The notes under the pieces are model-generated. The model worked only from the letters and a program-made list of their open reading frames with translations. It did no database searches and was not told the origin of the DNA. From positions 186,001-250,000 of the forward strand of contig JHVP01000003.1 of assembly GCA_000620205.1 (NCBI GenBank): 64,000 nt of DNA, in the 5' to 3' direction. Of the stretch, positions 50,098-58,579 are shown piece after piece. The translations under genes and the position numbers were made by a program. Position 1 is the stretch's first letter; each line of letters opens with the position of its first letter. The DNA is from Geodermatophilaceae bacterium URHA0031 (GTDB lineage Bacteria; Actinomycetota; Actinomycetes; Mycobacteriales; Geodermatophilaceae).

Positions 50098-50835
50098 TCA
50101 GGCGCTGACGTGCTGGTTCTGCCGGGAGTTGGTGGCCGGCTCGGCCGAGCCGCGGCTGTCCAGGTCACGCAGGTGCGACTCGAGGTAGGAGCGCAGCCGG
50201 GTGCGGTACTCGCGCTCGAAGGTGCGCAGCTCCTCGACCTTGCGGTCCAGGCTCGCCCGCTTCTCCTCCAGCGAGCCCATCGCCTCGACGTGCTTGCGCT
50301 CGGCGTCCTGGGCCAGCGCCGTCGCCTTGGCGCGCGCCTCGCGCTCCATCGTGTCGGCCCGGGTGCGGGCGTCCCCGAGCATCGAGTCGGCCCGGTTCTT
50401 GGCCTCGGTGACCATCTGCTCGCTCTTGGCCCGCGCCTCGGACAGCATCCGGTCGCTGGTGCTCTTCGCGCTGCCGACCATCTGGTCGGCCTGGGCCTTG
50501 GCCTCGTTGACGTGCCGCTCGGCCGTCTCGGTGGCCAGGGCCAGCATGCGGGACGCCCGGACGGCCTCGTCCTCGCGGACGGCCGGGGGCGTCACCTGCG
50601 CCGGCGGGGGCGGCGGCGCCGCGACCGTCATCGGCGCGGACTCGGGACGCTCCTCCCGCGGGGGGGACGACTGACCACCGGAGGCCCGCAGGTCGTTGTT
50701 CTCCTCGATCAGCCGGGCCAGCTCGGCCTCGACGACGTCGAGGAAGGCGTCGACCTCGTCCTCGTCGTAGCCGCGCTTGCCGATCGGCGGCTTCTTGAAG
50801 ACGACGTTGTGCACGTCGGCGGGAGTCAGTGGCAT
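50098..50835 (-). CDS. divIVA: DivIVA/Wag31-type polar growth protein
   Basis: Coiled-coil scaffold that binds negatively curved membrane at poles and septa and directs actinobacterial cell-wall growth. 245 residues. The N-terminal lipid-binding domain reads [20 protein letters not shown], then [30 protein letters not shown] Pro-rich linker (about 58-90) and a long coiled coil (about 95-225) follow. The ATG at 50835 is preferred to a GTG three codons upstream because AGGTGA lies about six bases before it. Downstream of yggT, in the division cluster. Confidence 0.95.
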   Translation of the reverse strand: MPLTPADVHNVVFKKPPIGKRGYDEDEVDAFLDVVEAELARLIEENNDLRASGGQSSPPREERPESAPMTVAAPPPPPAQVTPPAVREDEAVRASRMLALATETAERHVNEAKAQADQMVGSAKSTSDRMLSEARAKSEQMVTEAKNRADSMLGDARTRADTMEREARAKATALAQDAERKHVEAMGSLEEKRASLDRKVEELRTFEREYRTRLRSYLESHLRDLDSRGSAEPATNSRQNQHVSA

Positions 50836-50931
50836 GCGGCTCACCTCAGGTCGGACGGGAGGAACAGAGACAGGCGCGGACGGGCGGCGAGCCGCTGGGG
50901 GTCCACGCCCCGCTCCGGCTGGGACACGAGG

Positions 50932-51228
50932 TCACAGGGAGTAGGCCAGGTTGGTCAACAGGCTGCGCAGCAGTATCACGGCGATCAGGAGCACCATAAA
51001 CCCCAGGTCCAGGCGGATCGTCCCGAGGTTGAGCGGCGGGATGACCTTGCGCACGGCCTTCAGCGGCGGGTCCGTCGTGGCGTAGACGACCTCCAGACCA
51101 GCTGCCACCAGACCCTGCGGGCGCCAGCTCCGGGCCAGCACCATCACCCAGTCCACGACGAACCGGGCGAAGAGCAGGATCAAGAAGACGAGCAGGACCG
51201 AGGAGATGATCTGCAGAAGGAGAGCCAC
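50932..51228 (-). CDS. YggT-family membrane protein
   Basis: About 98 residues with two membrane helices flanking a conserved amphipathic loop (RFVVDWVMVLARSW, then VYATTDPPLKAVRKVIPPL). It lies in the usual actinobacterial position between sepF and divIVA and is thought to act in envelope or septum organisation; the mechanism is not known. The GTG at 51228 is chosen over one at 51249 because GAGGA precedes it and homology starts there. Confidence 0.87.
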   Translation of the reverse strand: MALLLQIISSVLLVFLILLFARFVVDWVMVLARSWRPQGLVAAGLEVVYATTDPPLKAVRKVIPPLNLGTIRLDLGFMVLLIAVILLRSLLTNLAYSL

Positions 51229-51278
51229 GGTCCTCGATCGTTCGGGCACTCGTGCGCGGGTCGCACGAGTGCGGCGGG

Positions 51279-52133
51279 TCAGGACTGACTGAAGAAGCCG
51301 CCCTCGCGGATCCGGGCCTTGTCCTCAGCCGTCACGTCCACGTCCTGCGGGCTGAGCAGGAACACCTTGGCCGTGACCCGCTCGATACTACCGTGCAGCC
51401 CGAACGTCAGGCCGATGGCGAAGTCGACGAGCCGCTTCGCGTCGGCGTGCTCCATGTCGGTCAGGTTCATGATCACCGGCATGCCGTCACGGAACCGCTC
51501 GCCGATCGTGCGCGCCTCGTTGTAGGAGGCGGGGTGCACCGTGGTGATCCGGTACCCCTTCGGCTTCGGCTCGGGGGCCGGCGTCGGCGCGGGGGCCGGC
51601 TCGGGCTCGGCGGCGAGCGGCTCGCTCATCGCCAGACCGGCGGACCCGGAGACCCCACCGGCGTGACCGAGGGGGGCCCGGCCGCGACCGGCCGAGGCAC
51701 TGATCCCCGAGCCACCGGCGGCGCTCAGCCCGCCACCCAGGCGGGAGGCGGCGGTGCTGCCGGCCGGGCTGCCGGCGAGGCCGAGGGTGCGCGGGGCCGC
51801 CGGGCGGCGACCGAGGGAGACCTCGGGCTCGGGCACCCGCTCCTCGGCCCGCTCCTCCGCGCGCTCCGCGGCCGGGTAGTCGGTGTCGTAGCCGGAGGCC
51901 CCGTAGCCGCTGCCGTAGCCGTACCGGTCACCGGCGCCCGGCGTCGCCGGGTCCTCGGCGTAGTCGGTCGCGGCGTAGCGGTCGTAGCCCCGGTCGTATC
52001 CGTGGTCGTCGTAGCCGTGCTCGGCGTACTCGTGGTCGCTCTGCCGCGCGGCGTAGCGGTCGTAGCCGCCCCGGGCGTCGTCGTCCTCGACGAGGCCCAG
52101 GTAGACCCCCATCCTTCGCATGGCTCCGGCCAT
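51279..52133 (-). CDS. sepF: cell division protein SepF
   Basis: FtsZ-binding membrane anchor of the Z-ring; the only anchor visible here, as Actinobacteria lack FtsA. 284 residues: an N-terminal amphipathic helix ([16 protein letters not shown]) for membrane binding, a long Tyr/Asp/Gly- and Ala/Gly-rich linker (about 20-190), then the globular SepF core ([55 protein letters not shown]). The linker is long for the family. ATG with GAGGGAG upstream. Confidence 0.95.
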   Translation of the reverse strand: MAGAMRRMGVYLGLVEDDDARGGYDRYAARQSDHEYAEHGYDDHGYDRGYDRYAATDYAEDPATPGAGDRYGYGSGYGASGYDTDYPAAERAEERAEERVPEPEVSLGRRPAAPRTLGLAGSPAGSTAASRLGGGLSAAGGSGISASAGRGRAPLGHAGGVSGSAGLAMSEPLAAEPEPAPAPTPAPEPKPKGYRITTVHPASYNEARTIGERFRDGMPVIMNLTDMEHADAKRLVDFAIGLTFGLHGSIERVTAKVFLLSPQDVDVTAEDKARIREGGFFSQS

Positions 52134-52229
52134 CGGACTCTCCCTCTGGTCTCGTCGCAGGACGACTCGTGGTGCGGACGGCCGACCGGCCCGCGGGGCC
52201 GACCGGTGGTGCGGGTGGTGCTGGTGTGA

Positions 52230-53027
52230 CTAGCGCGGGCGCACGGGTCCCGGGTAGCTCGCTCCATCGGAGGCTAGGGGGCGGGAACCGAACAACGCGG
52301 TACCGACACGCACCACGGTGGCCCCAGCTGTCACAGCAGCCTCCAGGTCGCCGCTCATGCCTGCCGATGTCTCCGATGCGGTGGGGTGGGCGGCGCGGAC
52401 GAGCGAGCTGAGCTCGGCGAGCCGGGCGAACGCCGGCGCCGGGTCCTCCCCCCGCGGGGCGACCGCCATGAGGCCGCGCAGCCGCAGCCCCTCGGCGGCC
52501 GCGACGGCGTCGGCCAGCTGCGGGACGTCGTCGGGTGCAGCCCCACCGCGCCCGCCGAGCTCACCCTCCGGACCACCGAGGTCCACCTGCACGTAGACGT
52601 CCACCGTCCGCCCGGACCGCTCGGCCGCCCGGTCCAGCGCCTCGACCAGCGGCGGCCGGTCGACCGAGTGCACGGTCGCGCCGAGCCGGACGACGGCGGC
52701 GGCCTTGTTCCGCTGCAGCTGGCCGACCAGGTGCCAGCGCAGTTCCGGCAGGTCGGCCAGCTCGGCCGCCTTGCTGCTGAGCTCCTGCACCCGGTTCTCC
52801 GCGAAGTGCAGCTGCCCGAGCGCGGCGAGCGCGCGGACGTCCGCGGCCGGCCAGGTCTTGCTGACGGCGAGCAGCCGGACGCCGGCGGGGTCGCGACCGG
52901 CCGCCCGGGCCGCGGCATCGATCCGCGCGCGGACCGCACGCAGGTTCTCGGCCAACGAGCGGCCCCCGCCTCCCCCACCGCTCGCCGGCCCGGGGTGAGC
53001 CTCGGGCCGGGGACCGGGCGTGCTCAC
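52230..53027 (-). CDS. YggS-family PLP homeostasis protein
   Basis: 265 residues, PLP-binding alanine racemase-like barrel (COG0325). The PLP lysine is in LLAVSKTWPAADV, with FAENRVQEL, HLVGQLQRNKA, HSVDRPPL and TSAGMSGDLEAAVTAGATVVRVGTALFG. Known members bind PLP and affect amino-acid and B6 homeostasis rather than catalyse a defined reaction. GTG start overlapping the pgeF stop, so the pair is co-translated, as is usual in this cluster. Confidence 0.95.
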   Translation of the reverse strand: MSTPGPRPEAHPGPASGGGGGGRSLAENLRAVRARIDAAARAAGRDPAGVRLLAVSKTWPAADVRALAALGQLHFAENRVQELSSKAAELADLPELRWHLVGQLQRNKAAAVVRLGATVHSVDRPPLVEALDRAAERSGRTVDVYVQVDLGGPEGELGGRGGAAPDDVPQLADAVAAAEGLRLRGLMAVAPRGEDPAPAFARLAELSSLVRAAHPTASETSAGMSGDLEAAVTAGATVVRVGTALFGSRPLASDGASYPGPVRPR

Positions 53028-53755
53028 TGGAGCCAGACGACGCCGGCCTGGCGGCCGGTGACGCCGTCCCGGCGGTGGCTGAAGAGCCGGGGGTCCTCCA
53101 CCGTGCACCGCGGGTCGTGCACGACCTGGCGGACGCCGGCTCCGCGCAGCACCTCGGCGATGCCGGCCCGCAGGTCCAGCCCCGGGGTCCCGGTCCGGGT
53201 GCGGACCGCACTCGCCGGGGCGACCCGGGCGACCTCGGCCTGCATCGCGGGCGGCACCTCGTAGTCCAGCCCGCAGACCGCCGGGCCGAGCAGCGCCTCG
53301 ACGTCGCCGGGGCGCGCGCCGAGCCGGGTCATGGCCGCCAGGGCGGCGGGCACGACACCGCGCCGGACGCCCTCCCGGCCGGCGTGCACCGCCGCCACGA
53401 CGCCGGCCACCGGGTCGGCCAGCAGCACCGGGACGCAGTCGGCGACCAGCACGCACAGCACCAGGCCGGGGGTCGCGGTGATCAGCGCGTCGACGTCGGC
53501 CACCGGGTTCTCCTCGGCGTCCTCGACGATCGCGACCCCGGTGCCGTGCACCTGGGTCATCCAGACCACCTGGTCGCCGGCGACGCCGAGCTCACCGGCG
53601 AGCCGGTCCCGGTTCGCCGCGACGTCCGCCGGGTCGTCGCCGACGTGACCGCCCAGGTTGAACGAGTCGTACGGGGACGCGGAACGGCCGCCCCGCCGGT
53701 CGGTGACGACCCGTCGGGGTCGCACCGCCGACGAGGCGGCCGGACCAGAACTCAC
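53024..53755 (-). CDS. pgeF: PgeF/YfiH multi-copper/purine nucleoside phosphorylase-like protein
   Basis: 243-residue laccase-domain (DUF152) protein. The metal-site residues are in WMTQVHGTGV, VLVADCVPVLLAD and AVHAGREGVRRGVV; GPAVCGLDYEV and FSHRRDG are also typical. Members act on purine nucleosides or help remove mis-incorporated muropeptide precursors. It lies between ftsZ and yggS, the conserved position. GTG start at 53755. A copy of the hairpin repeat separates it from ftsZ. Confidence 0.9.
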   Translation of the reverse strand: MSSGPAASSAVRPRRVVTDRRGGRSASPYDSFNLGGHVGDDPADVAANRDRLAGELGVAGDQVVWMTQVHGTGVAIVEDAEENPVADVDALITATPGLVLCVLVADCVPVLLADPVAGVVAAVHAGREGVRRGVVPAALAAMTRLGARPGDVEALLGPAVCGLDYEVPPAMQAEVARVAPASAVRTRTGTPGLDLRAGIAEVLRGAGVRQVVHDPRCTVEDPRLFSHRRDGVTGRQAGVVWLQ

Positions 53756-53790
53756 TGCAACAGCCGTCCTTCGGGGTGACGTGCTGGAAC

Positions 53791-53848
53791 GGCCACCCTT
53801 CAGGGGCCCGCGCCGAGCGTGCGAGGCGTGGGGGAAGGGTGGTCCTTC
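53791..53848 (+). repeat. structured hairpin repeat, copy 6
   Basis: Outer stem GGCCACCCTT with AAGGGTGGTCC; inner stem CGCGCC with GGCGTG; loop GAGCGTGCGA; ends TCCTTC. It lies between ftsZ (ends 53851) and pgeF and is opposite in orientation to both. Confidence 0.87.
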
Positions 53849-53850
53849 GA

Positions 53851-55152
53851 CTACTGGGAGCGGAGGAACTCCGGGATGTCGAGCTCCTCCTCGAAGTCCT
53901 CCGAGGCCAGCGGGCGGCGGTTGCCGCTGCCCGGCCCGCTGATCGGCGGCAACGGCGGCACGGTGATGCCACCGCCCTGCTGCGCGGCGGCAGGCTGACC
54001 CGGACGCGGCCCGGACGGCGAGGCCGGGACAGCCGGGGCTGCCGGCGTGACCGCGGTGGGCGCCGGCGCGACGAGCCGCTCACCGGTCTGCGCCGGGACG
54101 GCCGGCCGCGGGGCGGTCGGCGCGACCGGTGCGGCGGCGGGTGCCGGGGCCGGCGGGGCGGCCGGGGTGACCGTCGTCGCCGCGACGTCCTTGCGGTGAC
54201 CCGGCTTGCCCTGGTCGAAGCCCGCGGCGATGACCGTCACCCGCACCTCGTCACCGAGGGCGTCGTCGATGACGGCGCCGAAGATGATGTTCGCATCGGG
54301 GTGCGCGGCGTCGGAGACCAGCGAGGCGGCCTCGTTGATCTCGAACAGGCCCAGGTCCGACCCGCCGGAGATCGACAGCAGGACGCCGTGGGCGCCCTCC
54401 ATCGAGGCCTCCAGCAGCGGGCTGGCGATCGCCTGCTCGGCGGCGAGGAGCGCGCGGTTGTCACCGCGGGCGCTGCCGATGCCCATCAGCGCCGACCCGG
54501 CGCCGGACATGACCGACTTGACGTCGGCGAAGTCCAGGTTGATCAGGCCGGGCGTGGTGATCAGGTCGGTGATGCCCTGGACGCCGGAGAGGAGCACCTG
54601 GTCGGCGGTCCGGAAGGCGTCCATCACGCTGACGTTCCGGTCGCCCAGCTGCAGCAGCCGGTCGTTCGGGATCACGATCAGCGTGTCGCACTCGTTGCGC
54701 AGCTCCTCGATGCCCGACTCGGCCTGGACCGCCCGCCGCTTCCCCTCGAAGGAGAACGGACGGGTGACCACGCCGATGGTCAGGGCGCCGAGCTTCCGCG
54801 CGATGGAGGCGACGACGGGTGCGCCACCGGTGCCGGTGCCACCACCCTCGCCCGCCGTCACGAAGACCATGTCGGCGCCCTTGAGCACCTCTTCGATCTC
54901 CTCGCGGTGGTCCTCCGCGGCCTGCCGGCCGACATCGGGCTGCGCGCCCGCGCCCAGGCCGCGGGTGAGCTCACGGCCGACGTCGAGCTTGACGTCCGCG
55001 TCGCTCATCAGCAGTGCCTGTGCGTCGGTGTTGATCGCGATGAACTCGACCCCCTTGAGGCCGACCTCGATCATGCGATTGACCGCGTTCACCCCGCCGC
55101 CGCCGATGCCGACGACCTTGATGACCGCGAGGTAGTTGTGCGGAGGTGTCAT
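53851..55152 (-). CDS. ftsZ: cell division protein FtsZ
   Basis: Tubulin-like GTPase that forms the division ring. 433 residues: GTPase domain with [15 protein letters not shown] and the tubulin signature [12 protein letters not shown], and the C-terminal T7-loop region NLDFADVK. A disordered Ala/Pro/Val linker (about 315-400) follows and then the conserved tail DIPEFLRSQ that docks SepF and FtsW. ATG start with GGGGAG about six bases upstream. Confidence 0.98.
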   Translation of the reverse strand: MTPPHNYLAVIKVVGIGGGGVNAVNRMIEVGLKGVEFIAINTDAQALLMSDADVKLDVGRELTRGLGAGAQPDVGRQAAEDHREEIEEVLKGADMVFVTAGEGGGTGTGGAPVVASIARKLGALTIGVVTRPFSFEGKRRAVQAESGIEELRNECDTLIVIPNDRLLQLGDRNVSVMDAFRTADQVLLSGVQGITDLITTPGLINLDFADVKSVMSGAGSALMGIGSARGDNRALLAAEQAIASPLLEASMEGAHGVLLSISGGSDLGLFEINEAASLVSDAAHPDANIIFGAVIDDALGDEVRVTVIAAGFDQGKPGHRKDVAATTVTPAAPPAPAPAAAPVAPTAPRPAVPAQTGERLVAPAPTAVTPAAPAVPASPSGPRPGQPAAAQQGGGITVPPLPPISGPGSGNRRPLASEDFEEELDIPEFLRSQ

Positions 55153-55484
55153 GCTGCGCTCCCCAACTGGACCCTCATCCTCAGGTTAAGCCTTATAGTT
55201 ATGTCAACTACGTCCGTGTGGGGACGAAGTTAGGTGCGCCTCCATCGGGCAGCAAGCACCCTCCCCGGGTCGGCGTGTCCACCGGGCGGAGTCGCACCAG
55301 AACCCTCCGACCCGTCTGTCACATGCAGCTCACGAGCCGTGACGACATGCCTGGCGCCGGTCTCACGCGCAGGTGCAGACGTCCGTGCGCACGTTCGTCG
55401 GTGCGACGCAGCGCACGTCGAGAGTCTTTTCTGCCCGGGCGTGTCGGCGCGCCGTCCGTCCCCGGCGGTCCGGCCCGCCCGTGC
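55153..55484. promoter_or_regulatory. ftsZ upstream region with A/T-rich island and stem-loop
   Basis: A 332-nt region with no convincing gene. On the minus strand TTGACA (55207-55202) and TATAAG (55197-55192) lie in an A/T-rich island that stands out in this GC-rich DNA; spacing between them is short, so which is the functional -10 or -35 is unsure. At 55385-55416, GTGCGC and GCGCAC enclose an inner CGTCG/CGACG hairpin, and a CTTTT tract follows at 55426-55430 on the plus strand. This is a plausible regulatory or terminating structure between the peroxidase-related gene and ftsZ. Confidence 0.45.
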
Positions 55485-56069
55485 TCAGCTGCGGGGCACC
55501 CGGCCGAGCAGGTGGAACTCCTCGTTCGGCGGCACGGCGGCCCAGTGCACCAGCCGGTTGGACAGCGCGAACAGCGCGACGATCGCACCGACGTCCCACA
55601 CGTCGTCCTGGGTGAGCCCGTGCCCGCGCAGCGCGTCCTGCTGCTCGGCGGTCACCGTCACCGGGTCGACGGCCAGCCGGACGCCGACCTCCACGACCGC
55701 CCGGAGCCGCGGGGACAGCGGCGCCTTGCGCCAGTCGACCGCCACCTGGTCGGCCAGGTACCGGTCCCGCGCGCGGATCCGGACCAGGGCACCGTGGGCC
55801 ACCACGCAGTACAGGCAGCTGTTGGCCGCGCTGGTGGCCACCACCAGCACCTCCCGGTCGGCCTGGGTGAGCCCAGGGGTGTCCTTGTCCATCAGGGCGT
55901 CGTGCAGCGCGAAGAAGGCCCGCGCCTCGTCCGGGCGCCAGGCCAGCGCGGCGAAGACGTTGGGCAGGAAACCGCTCTTGTCGGCGACCTCGGTGAAGCG
56001 CTGCTGCAGGTCCGGCGGCAGGTCGGCCAGCGGGACGACGGGGAATCGGCTGATCAGGGGCTCGGTCAC
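55485..56069 (-). CDS. AhpD-like peroxidase-related protein (carboxymuconolactone decarboxylase family)
   Basis: 194 residues with the alpha-helical CMD/AhpD fold. The redox CxxC is in NSCLYCVVAHGA, and QADREVLVVATSAA and DVGAIVALFALSNRL are typical of the TIGR01926-type peroxidase-related enzymes. It probably acts in thiol peroxide reduction or antioxidant defence; the electron donor is unknown. The GTG at 56069 is preferred because upstream residues show no homology. It lies between ftsQ and ftsZ, where the usual actinobacterial dcw order has no such gene. Confidence 0.85.
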   Translation of the reverse strand: MTEPLISRFPVVPLADLPPDLQQRFTEVADKSGFLPNVFAALAWRPDEARAFFALHDALMDKDTPGLTQADREVLVVATSAANSCLYCVVAHGALVRIRARDRYLADQVAVDWRKAPLSPRLRAVVEVGVRLAVDPVTVTAEQQDALRGHGLTQDDVWDVGAIVALFALSNRLVHWAAVPPNEEFHLLGRVPRS

Positions 56070-56102
56070 CCCGTCACTGTGCCGCACCGGGCATGGCCTG
56101 TC

Positions 56103-56124
56103 GGCCCGTGCAACGGGGTCCTTC
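56103..56124 (+). repeat. miniature copy of the hairpin repeat (outer stem only)
   Basis: GGCCCGT, a GCA loop, ACGGGGTCC, then TTCC. It has the same ends as the full copies but the inner stem and conserved loop are missing. It lies in the gap between the peroxidase-related gene and ftsQ. Confidence 0.5.
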
Positions 56125-56125
56125 C

Positions 56126-56944
56126 TCAGCGCAGGACGACGGAGTCCGGGGTGCTCACGTCGAGCGTGCCGGCGGGGTCCAGCGTCCCGGCCTCGATCTG
56201 GTCGAGCAGCGCACCGAGCACCTCGGCCTTCCGGTCGGTCTGGGCCGCACTCCCCCACAGCACCGACCGGCCGTCGGTCAGGGTCAGCGTGACGGCGTCC
56301 GGGCTCCGCGCGGCGACGCCGGTGACCTGGTCGCGCACGTCCGGCGGCAGCGCCGTCAGTGCACCGAGGGCGGCGGTGGTCGCGGCGTCGTCCGGACCGG
56401 GGTCGCGCACGTCGAGCGGGACGACGCCGTCCGGCGCGGTGCCGGTGATCGTCTCGAACACGACCCCACCGGCGTCCACCAGCCGCCGGGTGCCCCCGTC
56501 GGTCACCACCGCCACCGGCACCCGCTCGGCCAGCGTGACGACCATCGTGTTCGGCCAGCCCCGGGTGACCTCCACCGAGGCGACCTGCGGGAGCGCGGCG
56601 ACCCGGGCGGCCGCAGCCGCGGTGTCGACCCGCGCCAGCGGGGTGCCCTCGGCGATGCCGGCCACCTGGACCACCTGCTCGGCGGAGAGCCGGGCCTCAC
56701 CGTCGACCTGCACCGTGCGCACGGCGAAGACCGGGCTGGCGAGCACCAGCCACGCGACGACGCCGACCACCAGCAGGGCTCCGCCGACGGCGACGACCGC
56801 CCGGCGGCCGGGGTGGGCCGGACGCCGTGACCGGCGGCGACGCCGGGGACGCAGCGGGGTGACCGGGGACGGCGGATCGCCGCCGGTGCCGCCGCCCCGC
56901 CGTCCGCCCCGGGCGCGGTCGCGGGTCGTCGCGGCCCGGCTCAC
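56126..56944 (-). CDS. ftsQ: cell division protein FtsQ
   Basis: Single-pass divisome protein linking FtsB/L and other septum components. 272 residues: a basic cytoplasmic N-terminus (to about 45), one helix (AVVAVGGALLVVGVVAWLVL), then a POTRA domain (VFAVRTVQVDGEARLSAEQV) and the FtsQ beta domain (VEVTRGWPNTMVVTLAERVPVAVV). GTG start overlapping the murC stop (GTGA). Confidence 0.95.
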   Translation of the reverse strand: MSRAATTRDRARGGRRGGGTGGDPPSPVTPLRPRRRRRSRRPAHPGRRAVVAVGGALLVVGVVAWLVLASPVFAVRTVQVDGEARLSAEQVVQVAGIAEGTPLARVDTAAAAARVAALPQVASVEVTRGWPNTMVVTLAERVPVAVVTDGGTRRLVDAGGVVFETITGTAPDGVVPLDVRDPGPDDAATTAALGALTALPPDVRDQVTGVAARSPDAVTLTLTDGRSVLWGSAAQTDRKAEVLGALLDQIEAGTLDPAGTLDVSTPDSVVLR

Positions 56945-58413
56945 CGCGCCGGCCCCGACCCGTCCCCGTGCGGCGGCACGCCCCCCTCGACGGGCTCGCT
57001 GAGCGCGGCCAGCACCTCCGGCCCGACCATCGACACGTCGCCGGCGCCCATGGTGACCACCAGGTCACCGGGGCGGGCGCGCGCTGCCATCGCCGGCGCC
57101 GCGGCCGACCAGGAGGGCTCGAAGGCCACCGCGTCGGCCGGCAACGGCACCGCGTCGGCGACCAGCGCGCCGGTCACCCCGGGCACCGGGTCCTCGCGGG
57201 CGCCGTACACCTCCATCACCACGACCTGGTCGGCCAGGCCGAGCGCCTCGCCGAAGCCCGCGGCGAACTGCGCCGTCCGGCTGTAGAGGTGCGGCTGGAA
57301 GAGCACCAGCAGCCGCCCCGGGCCGGTGACCGCCCGGGCCGCCCGCAGCTGCGCGGCGACCTCGGTCGGGTGGTGGGCGTAGTCGTCGTAGACCCGGACG
57401 CCGGCGGCGACGCCCTTGAGCTCGAACCGCCGGTGCACGCCGCCGAACCGGCCCAGCCCGCCGATCAGCCCGGCCGCGGGCAGCCCGAGCTCGAGCCCGG
57501 CCAGCAGCGCCGCGGCGCTGTTGAGGGCCATGTGCGCCCCGGGCAGCCGGATGTGCACCTCACCGAGGGACTGCCCGTCGAGGACGGCGGTGAACCGCGT
57601 GCCGTCCGGGGCCACCCGCAGGTCCACCAGCTGCAGGTCCGCGCCGGGATGCTGCCCGTAGGTGCGCAGCCGCGCCGACGTACCGGCCGCGACCTCGGCC
57701 AGCCGGGCCGCGCCCGGGTCGTCGGCGCAGAGCACCAGGAACCCGTCGGCGGCCACGGTGCGCACGAACGCGTCGAACGCCTCCTCGACCGCGGCCAGGT
57801 CGCCGTAGTTGTCCAGGTGGTCGGCCTCGACGTTGGTGACGATGGCCCCGTGCGGCGCCAGCAGCAGGAACGACCGGTCGCTCTCGTCGGCCTCGGCCAG
57901 GAAGACGTCGCCCTGCCCGGCGTGCGCGTTGGAGCCGGACTCGTTCAGGGTGCCGCCGATGGCGAACGACGGGTCGACGCCGCAGGCCTGGACGGCGACG
58001 GTGAGCATCGACGTCGTCGAGGTCTTCCCGTGCGTGCCGGCCACCGCGACGCTGCGCCGCCCGGCCATCACCGCGGCCAGCGCCACTGCGCGCGGCACCA
58101 CCCGCAGGTGCCGCTCACGGGCCGCCACCAGCTCGGGGTTCTCCGCCCGGATCGCGGTGGAGACCACGACGGTCGCGGCGTCGCCGAGGTGCGCGGCATC
58201 GTGGCCGACCTCCACCCGGGCGCCGAGCGCGGCGAGCCCGCGCATCGTCGAGGAGTCGCGGCGGTCGGTGCCCGACACCCGCAGCCCGCGGGCCAGCATG
58301 ATCCGGGCGATGCCGCTCATGCCGGCCCCGCCGATGCCGATGAAGTGCACGGCGCCGAAGTCGGCCAGCGCGGGGATCGGGTCCTTCCACGCCGCGACGT
58401 CCGCGGCGCTCAT
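56941..58413 (-). CDS. murC: UDP-N-acetylmuramate--L-alanine ligase
   Basis: Adds L-alanine to UDP-MurNAc in peptidoglycan synthesis. 490 residues with the UDP-binding HFIGIGGAGMSGIA, the ATP-binding GTHGKTSTT loop, ADESDRS and VYDDYAHHPTEV. The ATG at 58413 is at the end of a tandem repeat and repeats the sequence ATGAGCGCCGC found at two upstream ATGs (58496 and 58579). The stop overlaps ftsQ. Confidence 0.97.
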   Translation of the reverse strand: MSAADVAAWKDPIPALADFGAVHFIGIGGAGMSGIARIMLARGLRVSGTDRRDSSTMRGLAALGARVEVGHDAAHLGDAATVVVSTAIRAENPELVAARERHLRVVPRAVALAAVMAGRRSVAVAGTHGKTSTTSMLTVAVQACGVDPSFAIGGTLNESGSNAHAGQGDVFLAEADESDRSFLLLAPHGAIVTNVEADHLDNYGDLAAVEEAFDAFVRTVAADGFLVLCADDPGAARLAEVAAGTSARLRTYGQHPGADLQLVDLRVAPDGTRFTAVLDGQSLGEVHIRLPGAHMALNSAAALLAGLELGLPAAGLIGGLGRFGGVHRRFELKGVAAGVRVYDDYAHHPTEVAAQLRAARAVTGPGRLLVLFQPHLYSRTAQFAAGFGEALGLADQVVVMEVYGAREDPVPGVTGALVADAVPLPADAVAFEPSWSAAAPAMAARARPGDLVVTMGAGDVSMVGPEVLAALSEPVEGGVPPHGDGSGPAR

Positions 58414-58496
58414 CGCTCCACTCCGGACTCGTTCCGCTCCTCGGTCGCTGGCGCTCCCTGCGATGCTCGCTCACCCGTCGTGTTCGCGGCGCTCAT
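58414..58496 (-). repeat. 83-bp tandem repeat, unit 2, with 28-codon ORF
   Basis: Identical to the unit at 58497-58579. From the ATG at 58496 it encodes 28 residues beginning [13 protein letters not shown], and its TGA overlaps the murC ATG (ATGA). The unit contains the repeat found in trpA. Confidence 0.9.
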
Positions 58497-58579
58497 CGCT
58501 CCACTCCGGACTCGTTCCGCTCCTCGGTCGCTGGCGCTCCCTGCGATGCTCGCTCACCCGTCGTGTTCGCGGCGCTCAT
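58497..58579 (-). repeat. 83-bp tandem repeat, unit 1, with 28-codon ORF
   Basis: Identical to the next unit. Its ATG at 58579 overlaps the murG TGA (ATGA) and its own TGA overlaps the second unit's ATG. Thus murG, two mini-ORFs and murC are joined by successive 4-bp overlaps. Confidence 0.9.

Noticed and set aside
55234-56292. 352-codon plus-strand frame opposite the peroxidase-related gene
   Set aside because: It is antisense to a gene with a clear AhpD fold and has no motif of its own.
58414-58579. Tandem 83-bp units considered as a CRISPR array
   Set aside because: The units are contiguous with no spacers and encode in-frame overlaps; no cas genes nearby.
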